This document shows positions 56,635 to 64,000 of a DNA stretch of 64,000 nucleotides, piece after piece. The notes under the pieces were generated by a model. That model made no database searches and had not been told where the DNA came from. It saw only the letters and a list, made by a program, of their open reading frames with translations. The DNA lies in the NCBI RefSeq assembly GCF_013349995.1, contig NZ_JABVXF010000009.1, forward strand, positions 82,663 through 146,662. Reading direction: 5' to 3'. This DNA is from Pseudoalteromonas sp. 0303 (lineage in GTDB: Bacteria > Pseudomonadota > Gammaproteobacteria > Enterobacterales > Alteromonadaceae). The position numbers and the translations under genes are program-made. Numbering within the stretch: the first letter of the stretch is position 1; each line of letters begins with the position of its first letter.

Positions 56635-57969
56635 TTAATCTAATAATTGCTGATTATTGACAATTTTACGGTAGCGAAACCACAACGTTAACCCGCGCAT
56701 TAGCATAAAGCTGGTCATCGCAAACCACAAACCATGATTTTGCCAGCTACTCACTACCCAAAACAGTCCAAAAAAGCCCACTAGAGCACTAAATAGCATA
56801 GTATTACGCATGTCTTTAGCACGGGTTAAACCGACAAATACGCCATCAAATAAAAAGCAGCCCATTGCCGCGATAGGCAATATAATCACCCAAGGAAGAT
56901 AAACCGTTGCAAGGCTGATAACTTCAGGCACATCGGTAAGTAAGCGAATAATTGCCTCGCCAAATAATAAAAATATAAGGCTATAAAACACCGCAAATAA
57001 CCCACCCCAAAACAAGCTCAAATTAACCCATAACTTAATCTGCTTAGCGCTGTGCTCACCTTTCGCTTTACCGACCTTTGCCTCACTTGCATAAGCAATA
57101 CCATCAAGCGCAAAGCTCACCAACATTAAAAAGTTTAGCAACACGGCATTAGCCGCTAAGGTTGTTTCGCCGATACGTGCGCCATAAAAAGTCATAAAGC
57201 TAAAACATAGCTGGAGTGCTAATGAGCGAATAAAAATATCGCGATTTAAGCTTACTAAATCAAGTAACTTAGCAACACTTAACCAGGCTTTCACAGCAAG
57301 GTTAACACCTTGTTTTTTAGCTAGTTGTGCAACTAACATAAGTGCAAAAGCAAGGGCGATATAATCAGCGATTAAAGACGCCCACGCAGCTCCAGCCACA
57401 CCCCAATCAAGAAACACCACAAAATAAATATCAAGCACAATATTGGTTATATTGGTGATAAGTAATAAATAGAATGGCCCGCGGCCATAATGAACACCTA
57501 GCATCCAACCAAGTAAAACCAAGTTACACAAAGCAGCGGGTGCACTAAAAATACGAATCGAAAAATAGCTATTTGCTTGTTCTAAAACAGCTTCATTCGC
57601 ATTTGATAAATATGCCATTAAGGATTGAATAGGTATACTCAGCGCTATTAATAACAGCGCTACCGCTGTTGCTAGTAACAAGCTGCGCTTTAATAGCTCA
57701 GCAAGTAAGGTGTGATCGCTTTTACCATAGGCCTGGGCAACTAATCCTGTGGTGCTCATGCGCAAAAAGCCTGCTAGCCAAAATAATAACGAGATAACTG
57801 CTGAACCGAGCGCTATACCAGCTAAATAGTGAGCGCTTCCTAAGTGGCCGATTACAGCAGTATCAACTAAACCTAACATTGGCACGGTAATATTTGATAA
57901 AATCATCGGACCGGCTAATAACAGTAAACTTTTATGGTGTGCCTTATGACGTTTAAGAAAATGTTTCAT
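56635..57969 (-). CDS. dinF: DinF-like MATE family efflux transporter
   Basis: A 444-residue inner-membrane antiporter with 12 predicted membrane segments. Characteristic DinF-branch sequences are PMILSNITVPMLGLVDTAVIGHLGS, FLRMSTTGLVAQAYG, LVLLGWMLGVHYGR and CFLFDGVFVGLTRAKDMRNTM. They parallel E. coli DinF, an SOS-linked MATE protein that protects from oxidative stress and bile salts. It is not next to lexA here, so SOS control is not indicated. Its start codon lies inside the 5' end of the divergent deacetylase gene; the upstream ribosome-binding site is weak. Confidence 0.92.
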   Translation of the reverse strand: MKHFLKRHKAHHKSLLLLAGPMILSNITVPMLGLVDTAVIGHLGSAHYLAGIALGSAVISLLFWLAGFLRMSTTGLVAQAYGKSDHTLLAELLKRSLLLATAVALLLIALSIPIQSLMAYLSNANEAVLEQANSYFSIRIFSAPAALCNLVLLGWMLGVHYGRGPFYLLLITNITNIVLDIYFVVFLDWGVAGAAWASLIADYIALAFALMLVAQLAKKQGVNLAVKAWLSVAKLLDLVSLNRDIFIRSLALQLCFSFMTFYGARIGETTLAANAVLLNFLMLVSFALDGIAYASEAKVGKAKGEHSAKQIKLWVNLSLFWGGLFAVFYSLIFLLFGEAIIRLLTDVPEVISLATVYLPWVIILPIAAMGCFLFDGVFVGLTRAKDMRNTMLFSALVGFFGLFWVVSSWQNHGLWFAMTSFMLMRGLTLWFRYRKIVNNQQLLD

Positions 57970-58977
57970 TTAGTATTTGCAGTCCTGTTATGTTTATCTT
58001 TGCGTGCCCATGGCGCAGTCATTCTACAGTATCACCACGTCAGTGAAAGCCTTCCTGCGGTAACCAGTGTCAGCAGCGAAACATTCACTGAACACATGCA
58101 ATATTTAAAAGATAATAACTTCAACGTTATTCCACTAGATGAACTCATTACCTCGTTACAAGCAGGCCAACCGCTAACAGATAAAACCGTCGCAATAACC
58201 TTCGATGATGGCTACAAAAATAACTATGAAGAAGCTGCGCCCATCTTAGAAAAATTTGACTATCCGTACACTATTTTCGTAAATCCCGAGCTAATTGATG
58301 AAGGCAAAAGCTATGTAATGACGTGGCAGCAGTTAAAGGAGCTATCGAAAAAAGGCGCCTTAATTAGCAACCACACACAAGTTCATAATTACTTACACCG
58401 CAAACAACCAGGCGAGACTGAAGAAGTATGGCTTGCACGTACTAAAAAAGATATTTTATCTGCCCAGCAGCGCATTAAAGAAGAAATTGGCCATGATTAC
58501 AAATACCTTGCTTACCCTTATGGCGAGTTTAATAATTCACTGCAACAACTAGTAAAATCGCTAGGATTTGTTGGTATAGGTCAGCATTCAGGGGGTGTAG
58601 GTATCCATTCTGACTTTACCCGGTTACCACGCTTTCCGGCATCGGGCTTTTATTCAAAGCTTGATACGCTTGCCACTAAACTCGACTCTCAAGCATTCAC
58701 TATCAAACAGCTCACCTATTCAGATAGCGTGACGGACGAAAACCCGCCAAGTTTAAGCATTCAATTTGATATGCAGGACTTTCATAAAAGCCAGTTTGCT
58801 TGTTATGTCTCTGGTATTGGCCAAGCAGACTTAACTTGGCTTAGTAAAGATACGGTGAAGATCACATCACCTGAAAAGCTGAAAAAGGGCCGCTCTCGCT
58901 TTAACTGCACGGCCCCTTCTATCGCGAAGAAAGGCCGCTATTATTGGTTCTCTCAACCTTGGGTTATTGTATCTTAA
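57946..58977 (+). CDS. Exported polysaccharide deacetylase family protein
   Basis: A 343-residue protein with a signal peptide (hydrophobic stretch from MFHLVFAVLLCLSL, cleavage near AHG). The NodB-type domain (about 20-215) shows ILQYHHVSE, TFDDGYKNNYEE with the catalytic Asp pair, ISNHTQVHNYL as the HxxxxH metal motif, and LAYPYGEFNN. Such enzymes remove N-acetyl groups from chitin-like or peptidoglycan sugars. A beta-rich C-terminal part of about 110 residues contains two Cys. Start candidates are 57946 and 57961; both overlap the 5' end of the divergent dinF gene. Confidence 0.87.
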   Translation: MTFKKMFHLVFAVLLCLSLRAHGAVILQYHHVSESLPAVTSVSSETFTEHMQYLKDNNFNVIPLDELITSLQAGQPLTDKTVAITFDDGYKNNYEEAAPILEKFDYPYTIFVNPELIDEGKSYVMTWQQLKELSKKGALISNHTQVHNYLHRKQPGETEEVWLARTKKDILSAQQRIKEEIGHDYKYLAYPYGEFNNSLQQLVKSLGFVGIGQHSGGVGIHSDFTRLPRFPASGFYSKLDTLATKLDSQAFTIKQLTYSDSVTDENPPSLSIQFDMQDFHKSQFACYVSGIGQADLTWLSKDTVKITSPEKLKKGRSRFNCTAPSIAKKGRYYWFSQPWVIVS

Positions 58978-59998
58978 CGGCTTGTTTTAGCATTTGCGCT
59001 GTGACTTTATCTAGGCGAACCACTTCATTAGCCGCATTAAGCTCTACAGCGGCTTTTGGCATGCCCCATACCACTGACGACAATTCATCCTGTGCTATGG
59101 TGTAAGCTCCTGCTTGATTTAATGCTAATAAGCCTTGCGCGCCATCGCTGCCCATACCGGTCAATAACGCCGCTACTGTCGCTTTAGGGCAAGCAACAAC
59201 GAGGGAGTTAAATAGCACATCAACTGCTGGACGATGGCGATTAACCAGCTCGCTCGAATCAAGCTGGCAAAACAAGCCGCCTGCTTTTTTTACAACACTC
59301 AAATGCTGATCGCCCGGTGCAATATACGCCCAGCCTGGTTGTAGCTTATCACCATGCTCAGCTTCTTTTACGTTGATTTTGCACGTTCTATCCATGCGCA
59401 TTGCAAACGAGGTACTAAATACTGGAGGGATATGCTGTGTAATAACAATCGGTGGGCAGTTTTCTGGCATACGCACGAGCACTTCTTTAATTGCTTCTGT
59501 GCCGCCTGTTGAAGCGCCTATGGCAAGCACGCTGTTTGCCTTAAATTGCAATGCTGTTAAAGAGCTGTCGTCTTCAACTTTTGTTTCTTTAAAAGCGCGC
59601 ACTCTAGCGCCAGCTGCAGTACGCACTTTTTGATGTAATAGATGGGCATAACGCTGAAGATTTTCAGTGACATTGATGGTTGGCTTAGCAATAAAGTCAA
59701 CAGCACCAATTTCGAGGGCTTCTAGTGTGATTGGTGAGCCTTTTTGAGTCAGTGTAGAAATCATCACAACTGGCATAGGACGAAGGCGCATCAAGTTTTT
59801 TAAAAAACTTAACCCATCCATTTTCGGCATTTCGATATCTAATGTTAAGACATCGGGATTAAGGCGCTTAATTAAATCTCGGGCTTGATAAGGGTCTTCT
59901 GCCGCACCAACGATTTGAATGTCTTGCGCTTGCTCGAGAACTTCCTTGAGTAAACCACGGATCAAAGCAGAATCATCAACTATGAGTACTTTGATCAT
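58964..59998 (-). CDS. cheB: Chemotaxis methylesterase/deamidase CheB
   Basis: A 344-residue two-domain enzyme that removes methyl groups from receptor glutamates and deamidates Gln. The receiver domain has the phospho-acceptor Asp54 (LTLDIEMPKMDG) and Lys in FIAKP. The catalytic domain (about 155-344) has the triad Ser in GASTGG, His in ITQHIPP, and Asp in GMGSDGAQGL. AGGAG lies 6 bases before the ATG. Third gene after cheR and cheD, 8 bases downstream of cheD. Its last 14 bases overlap the convergent deacetylase gene. Confidence 0.96.
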   Translation of the reverse strand: MIKVLIVDDSALIRGLLKEVLEQAQDIQIVGAAEDPYQARDLIKRLNPDVLTLDIEMPKMDGLSFLKNLMRLRPMPVVMISTLTQKGSPITLEALEIGAVDFIAKPTINVTENLQRYAHLLHQKVRTAAGARVRAFKETKVEDDSSLTALQFKANSVLAIGASTGGTEAIKEVLVRMPENCPPIVITQHIPPVFSTSFAMRMDRTCKINVKEAEHGDKLQPGWAYIAPGDQHLSVVKKAGGLFCQLDSSELVNRHRPAVDVLFNSLVVACPKATVAALLTGMGSDGAQGLLALNQAGAYTIAQDELSSVVWGMPKAAVELNAANEVVRLDKVTAQMLKQAVKIQ

Positions 59999-60006
59999 AT
60001 GCTCTC

Positions 60007-60624
60007 CTAAAATAATTCAATATCCGTTTCTGCATCTTGCTGCTCAATATCGTGTAGGTATTTAATTTCACGTTTTTCGAGTTTATCAGAGTGCAGTTCA
60101 CGCATTTTTTTGACCTGAGCCTTGCCTGTTTGCGGATCAAACATCACCTTACGTGGCCAAGGTCCGCCAACATCATGGGATACTAAGTCCAAACCCTCTT
60201 CAAGTATATAGGCATTTGCAAAACGAATGTTGCCAACACCAATATCTGTCATTGAACGGATTATTTTCCCGCCGCCAAACAGTTTTACTTTGAGGTTGCG
60301 CCTAGAAGCACCATTTTTTAGGATTTCATTGATCAAGTATTCCATTGCCCAGTTACCATAACGACAGTTAAGGCTGTGTGCGTTGCTCGCATCAACGCCT
60401 TTTTCTGCTGGCAGCATAAAGTGATTCATTCCACCAATACCTAAGCCTTCATCGTAAATACACGCAGCAATACAAGAGCCCAGCACCGTTGTAATTAGCT
60501 CATCAGACTTGGAAACATAAAACTCGCCTGGTAATACTTTAGCAACCACTTTATGGCGCTTGCCATCCCAAAACCGTTTAACGTGCTCAAAACCAGACAA
60601 TACAGGTTTAAAATGACTACTCAT
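60007..60624 (-). CDS. cheD: Chemoreceptor glutamine deamidase CheD
   Basis: A 205-residue enzyme converting receptor Gln to Glu. The active-site Cys51 (LGSCIAACIYD) and His68 (GGMNHFMLP) are in place. FGGGKIIRSMTDIGVGN is also typical of the family. N-terminal and C-terminal extensions (about 1-30 and 170-205) are longer than in Bacillus or Thermotoga CheD. Its start overlaps the cheR stop by four bases (ATGA). Presence of cheD is unusual relative to E. coli but common in gammaproteobacterial F7-type clusters. Confidence 0.94.
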   Translation of the reverse strand: MSSHFKPVLSGFEHVKRFWDGKRHKVVAKVLPGEFYVSKSDELITTVLGSCIAACIYDEGLGIGGMNHFMLPAEKGVDASNAHSLNCRYGNWAMEYLINEILKNGASRRNLKVKLFGGGKIIRSMTDIGVGNIRFANAYILEEGLDLVSHDVGGPWPRKVMFDPQTGKAQVKKMRELHSDKLEKREIKYLHDIEQQDAETDIELF

Positions 60625-61439
60625 AGACCACCTTTTTGATAGATAGTTTGGCCTAAATTCTTAAACTCTTTGTGGTCCTTACCCAGTGTTTCGGAATGCC
60701 CCAAGAATAAATGACCTGAATCGGTCAACAAATCGTAATAACGCTTAAATAGAGTATCTTTCGTCGGTTTATCAAAATAGATCACTACATTGCGACAAAA
60801 AATAACATCAAATGGCCCTTTCATAGGCCAGCTCTGTAATAAGTTTAGTCGTTTAAAGAAAATATTCTTTTGTAGTTCAGGTTTTACTTTATATAACTGA
60901 CCATCATGACTTTTTAAAAACCAGCGCTTAAGTTGGCTTTTGTCTAAACCATTCACATTAGCTGCGGTATAGGTGCCAGCCTGTGCTTTAGCGAGCACAT
61001 TTGAGTCTAAGTCAGTAGCTAGGATTTTCACATCCCAATCAGATGGAAATAGACTACTCAAGGTCATAGCAATGGTATAAGGCTCTTCACCGGTTGAGCA
61101 ACCAGCAGACCACACCCTTACGCGCTTTTGTTTAGCATTACTAACTAGCAAGTTGGGTACTATGGTATTTTTTAAATAACTAAAGTGATGTGGCTCACGA
61201 AAGAAAGAAGTCAGGTTAGTGGTTATGGCATTAATAAACTCACTAAATTCTTGCTCTTTATTCTCTTCAAGAAAGTCTAAATATTCTTTAAAGTTCTTAA
61301 GTTTATGTTGGCGAATACGTCTTGCTAAGCGCGAGTAAACCATCTCGCGCTTATGCTCAGCTAAAACAATGCCGCAAGCATCATACACTTGTGACGAAAT
61401 AGCTTTAAAGTCACTATCCGTTAGTAAAAACTCTTTCAT
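60621..61439 (-). CDS. cheR: Chemotaxis protein methyltransferase CheR
   Basis: A 272-residue SAM-dependent methyltransferase modifying glutamates of chemoreceptors. The N-terminal helical domain has SRLARRIRQHKLKNFKEYLDFL. The SAM site is WSAGCSTGEEPYT (110-122). RNVVIYFDK and YDLLTDSGHLFLGHSETL follow. The beta-subdomain that binds receptor C-terminal pentapeptides is present (about 150-185). The receptor upstream ends in EWEEF, which such a CheR could bind. It is 65 bases downstream of that receptor gene. Confidence 0.95.
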   Translation of the reverse strand: MKEFLLTDSDFKAISSQVYDACGIVLAEHKREMVYSRLARRIRQHKLKNFKEYLDFLEENKEQEFSEFINAITTNLTSFFREPHHFSYLKNTIVPNLLVSNAKQKRVRVWSAGCSTGEEPYTIAMTLSSLFPSDWDVKILATDLDSNVLAKAQAGTYTAANVNGLDKSQLKRWFLKSHDGQLYKVKPELQKNIFFKRLNLLQSWPMKGPFDVIFCRNVVIYFDKPTKDTLFKRYYDLLTDSGHLFLGHSETLGKDHKEFKNLGQTIYQKGGL

Positions 61440-61504
61440 GTGCTTGACCCTGCAGCTGTAGCATTAGATGCAATTAACTAGTTAGAATTTAATTGGGAAG
61501 AGTT

Positions 61505-63832
61505 TTAAAACTCTTCCCACTCATCACTAGGATCAACAAAGTTATTGCCTTTTGGCGCTGAACGCACTGGTGAGCTTGGCTGTTTATCTGCAGGCGCAGA
61601 GCTTGCGCGGCTAGTAATATCCATCTCGTTATTTGATAACGAGAAGAAGTTTAATAAGCGGCGCATATCATTCGCTTGCTCTGCCATGGATTCACCCGCG
61701 GCAGATGCTTGCTCAACTAAAGCAGCATTCTGCTGGGTCATTTCATCCATTTGGGCAATGGCTTTATTGACCTGCTCAATACCAGAGCTTTGTTCTTCAG
61801 ATGCTTGGGCAATATCAGAAATCATTGCAGTAACTCTTTGTACTGCAGTAACAATTTCTTGTAATGTTGAACCTGATTCATTAACGAGTAATGTACCATC
61901 TTCAACTTTGCCAACACTATCTCGGATTAATTCTTTTATTTCTTTTGCTGCAGCTGCTGATCGTTGCGCTAAGTTACGAACCTCACCAGCAACAACCGCG
62001 AAACCACGACCTTGCTCACCTGCTCGTGCAGCTTCGACTGCCGCATTCAGCGCAAGTAGGTTTGTTTGGAAAGCAATTTCATCAATGACACTGATGATGT
62101 CTGCAATCTTCTTACTTGATTCATTAATTGCCGACATACTGGTTACAGCGCGATTTACAACTTCGCCACCTTTTTGTGCTTTAGTACGTGTTTCTTCAGC
62201 AAGTTCATTCACTTCTTTAGCATTATCAGCATTTTGACGAACCGTACTGGTCATCTCTTCCATGCTTGATGCTGTTTCTTCAAGTGATGAAGCCTGCTCT
62301 TCAGTACGTTGACTTAAATCAGCATTACCTTGTGAGATTTCTTCTGCACCACTAGCAACCAAGGTTGCTGAGGTATTAATGCGATTAATTACTTCTGTAA
62401 GCTTATCAGCCGTGGCATTTGCATCACGTTTTAGCTTATCGAATGAACCTTGATAGTCTTGCTCAATACGTTTTGATAAGTCACCGTTCGCCATAGCATC
62501 AAGCATATTGCCTGTGTCTTTTACTGCATCATCAACGATGCTGACAAGACTATTCAAGCCCTGCGCTAGACGTAAGAAGAAACCTTGTTTACCCGCTTCT
62601 TCAACACGGGCTTCTAAGTCACCATTCCCCGCTGCAGCAACGAGACCAGCAATTTCTTTTTCAATCGCCACTTCAGCAGTTCTGTCTTCCCACTCAACAA
62701 CCGTACCAATACGTTCATTCTCAGGGGTAAAAATAGGGTTTGCGACCAAACCAAAAGTACGACCGCCAACTTGAATTTCAGTGCTGTAAGTACTGCTTAG
62801 CTTAGCAAGCATATTGCGTTGATGTGCTGGATTCTTGTGGAATACATCGATATTTTGACCCACTAGATTATTACTATTGAAGTTAGGTAAGTCTTTACGT
62901 AAGTCACTTTCAGCAATTTTCATCATGTTCAGAACAGCGTCGTTCATGTAAATGATGTTGTTGCCAGAATCTGCAATCATGGTATTAGTTGCCACGCGGT
63001 CTAACGCGCGTCGAACACGAAGATTCTCTTCTGCTTCACGTTTTTCAGCTTCCGCTTTATTTACGCTATCAGTAATATCTTGCCACTCAACAATAGTACC
63101 TAAACGCTTACCAGATACGCTCACCCAAGGTGTCGCAATCAAGCTAAAAATAAGCCCCGCCAAACGCAATGTGGTTTTGTATGGTTCAGATAATGTTTTT
63201 AGTAATTCACGTTGGTGTGATGGTTGTTTATGAAAATCATCAACACACGTACCCACTAAATTCGCCACAGAGAAGCTAGGTAGCACTGTTTGTAACGCTG
63301 ATTCGCGAGCTTGCAGCATTTGCTTTACTTGCTCATTAACGAAAACAATTTTTAAATCGTTATCGGCAATCATCACATTAGCTTGGCAAACACGCAGTGC
63401 ATTAGATAAATCAGCATCACGCTTTGACTGACGTTCAAGTTCTTTTTGTGGTGTGATGTCAGTCGCAAATTTGATAACTTTAGTAACATTACCATTACTA
63501 TCAATAATTGGGTTATAGGTACCTTGGATCCAAACTTGTTTGCCATTTTTACCGACACGCTTAAATTCATCAGTGAAGAACTCACCGCTGCGTAATCGCT
63601 GCCAAAACTGTTGATATTCTGGGCTTTGTGACTCTTTTTCAGCAACAAACATAGAGTGGTGTTGCCCTTGGATCTCTTCGAGTCGGTAACCCATGGTGTT
63701 TAAGAAATTAGCATTGGCAGTAATGATCTGCCCCGACGGTTGAAACTCAATCATCGCTTGCGACTTTTTAAGTGCCGCAATAACTAAATCATTTTCCGAC
63801 TCAACATTTTTAGGACTGCTAAACCATCCCAT
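61505..63832 (-). CDS. Soluble methyl-accepting chemotaxis protein with three PAS domains
   Basis: A 775-residue chemoreceptor without evident transmembrane segments. PAS domains lie at about 17-132, 142-260 and 272-388. The second and third are similar to each other (NLVG-x-x-x-D-x-FHK-x-P-x-HQR in both). A HAMP-like segment (about 395-480) is followed by the signalling domain with [21 protein letters not shown] at about 598. The C-terminus DEWEEF fits the CheR/CheB-docking pentapeptide xWxxF. The start at 63832 follows AAGG; a GTG lies three codons upstream. It is followed by cheR, cheD, cheB in one operon. Likely senses a cytoplasmic redox or small-molecule signal, inferred from PAS content. 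Confidence 0.92.
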   Translation of the reverse strand: MGWFSSPKNVESENDLVIAALKKSQAMIEFQPSGQIITANANFLNTMGYRLEEIQGQHHSMFVAEKESQSPEYQQFWQRLRSGEFFTDEFKRVGKNGKQVWIQGTYNPIIDSNGNVTKVIKFATDITPQKELERQSKRDADLSNALRVCQANVMIADNDLKIVFVNEQVKQMLQARESALQTVLPSFSVANLVGTCVDDFHKQPSHQRELLKTLSEPYKTTLRLAGLIFSLIATPWVSVSGKRLGTIVEWQDITDSVNKAEAEKREAEENLRVRRALDRVATNTMIADSGNNIIYMNDAVLNMMKIAESDLRKDLPNFNSNNLVGQNIDVFHKNPAHQRNMLAKLSSTYSTEIQVGGRTFGLVANPIFTPENERIGTVVEWEDRTAEVAIEKEIAGLVAAAGNGDLEARVEEAGKQGFFLRLAQGLNSLVSIVDDAVKDTGNMLDAMANGDLSKRIEQDYQGSFDKLKRDANATADKLTEVINRINTSATLVASGAEEISQGNADLSQRTEEQASSLEETASSMEEMTSTVRQNADNAKEVNELAEETRTKAQKGGEVVNRAVTSMSAINESSKKIADIISVIDEIAFQTNLLALNAAVEAARAGEQGRGFAVVAGEVRNLAQRSAAAAKEIKELIRDSVGKVEDGTLLVNESGSTLQEIVTAVQRVTAMISDIAQASEEQSSGIEQVNKAIAQMDEMTQQNAALVEQASAAGESMAEQANDMRRLLNFFSLSNNEMDITSRASSAPADKQPSSPVRSAPKGNNFVDPSDEWEEF

Positions 63833-63861
63833 ACCCTTCACCTTCTTGTTAATCTACCCAG

Positions 63862-64000
63862 TTAAATGTCCATTGTTTTTTGTAGGTCAAGTAATGCGAC
63901 CATTTTCTCACCCACATTGACACGGCTAGCGCATTTTAATCCCAGATTCTAACAGGGTTGAGCGATAATCATCGTCTAGCCCTGCCATTTTCTTTTTTCT
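63862..64000 (-). other. 3' end of an upstream gene, possibly frameshifted (CheW-like tail)
   Basis: The frame ending at 63862 reads RVNVGEKMVALLDLQKTMDI, resembling the last strand of CheW-type proteins, and its stop lies 29 bases before the receptor start, a usual operon spacing. Going upstream, that frame meets a TAG at 63949-63951. A second frame, open to the window edge, reads MAGLDDDYRSTLLESGIKMR and stops at 63926. The two would join at an AAAA run (63934-63937) by removal of one base. Identity is uncertain. Confidence 0.35.

Noticed and set aside
61545..62237. A 230-codon + strand open frame
   Set aside because: It is the complement of the conserved MCP signalling domain; the Ser/Ala/Cys-rich product is a shadow of Glu/Ala-rich helices.

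Overview
The window reads as a chromosomal segment of a marine gammaproteobacterium of the order Alteromonadales, most like Pseudoalteromonas. This is inferred from gene content and protein resemblance, not from a database search. Pointers are the block tsaE-amiC-mutL-miaA-hfq-hflX-hflK-hflC-purA, the neighbourhoods ompR-envZ/greB/tex and bioH/comF/nfuA, a MotX protein (part of sodium-driven polar flagellar motors), an S8 protease with a GlyGly-CTERM sorting tail, and moderately AT-rich DNA. Almost all of it is ordinary core genome: I see no prophage, integrase, transposase, CRISPR array, rRNA operon, toxin-antitoxin pair or known defence cassette.

Layout. 1-4.8 kb: a leftward copper/silver-type RND efflux operon (TolC-like, CusB-like with a CusF-like tail, CusA cut by the window edge) behind a small Met/His/Cys-rich exported protein. 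4.8-12.7 kb: a PqiA-like membrane protein, an EAL-HDOD regulator, a PhnA-type zinc protein, a YbaY+META lipoprotein, rlmJ, a ZapB-like coiled coil with zapA, an exported metallo-beta-lactamase-fold hydrolase and mltD. 12.8-17.3 kb: slyD, then an SDR dehydrogenase, a COG3618 amidohydrolase, a lipoprotein, an enolase-superfamily dehydratase and a class II aldolase-like protein, which together resemble part of a sugar-acid/lactone pathway. 17.4-23.4 kb: cytochrome c, a DUF2058 protein, an MFS transporter, a prolyl-tRNA deacylase-like gene carrying a 51-bp in-frame tandem duplication, tRNA-Ala(UGC) and proBA.

23.4-24.4 kb is a 909-bp gene-free stretch with two strong hairpins. Then come a CPA1 Na+/H+ antiporter, motX, and the long leftward housekeeping block from tsaE (37.0 kb) to purA (27.0 kb). 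37.1-43.6 kb: an orphan membrane ORF, envZ-ompR, greB, two uncharacterised genes, tex. 43.8-51.2 kb: a 1672-residue secreted subtilase, a beta-barrel outer-membrane protein, and a SprA-family putative metalloprotease with a small partner. 51.3-58.9 kb: bioH, comF, an M14 carboxypeptidase, a MITE-like inverted-repeat element, nfuA, a small membrane protein, dinF and a polysaccharide deacetylase. 59-64 kb: a leftward chemotaxis adaptation module (soluble triple-PAS receptor, cheR, cheD, cheB) with the 3' end of one more gene at the edge.

The observations most worth checking are the fresh tandem duplication in the tRNA-editing gene, the element upstream of nfuA, the structured gene-free region before the antiporter, the partial sugar-acid gene set with non-canonical active sites, and the SprA-type protease pair. 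I found no complete novel system and do not claim one.
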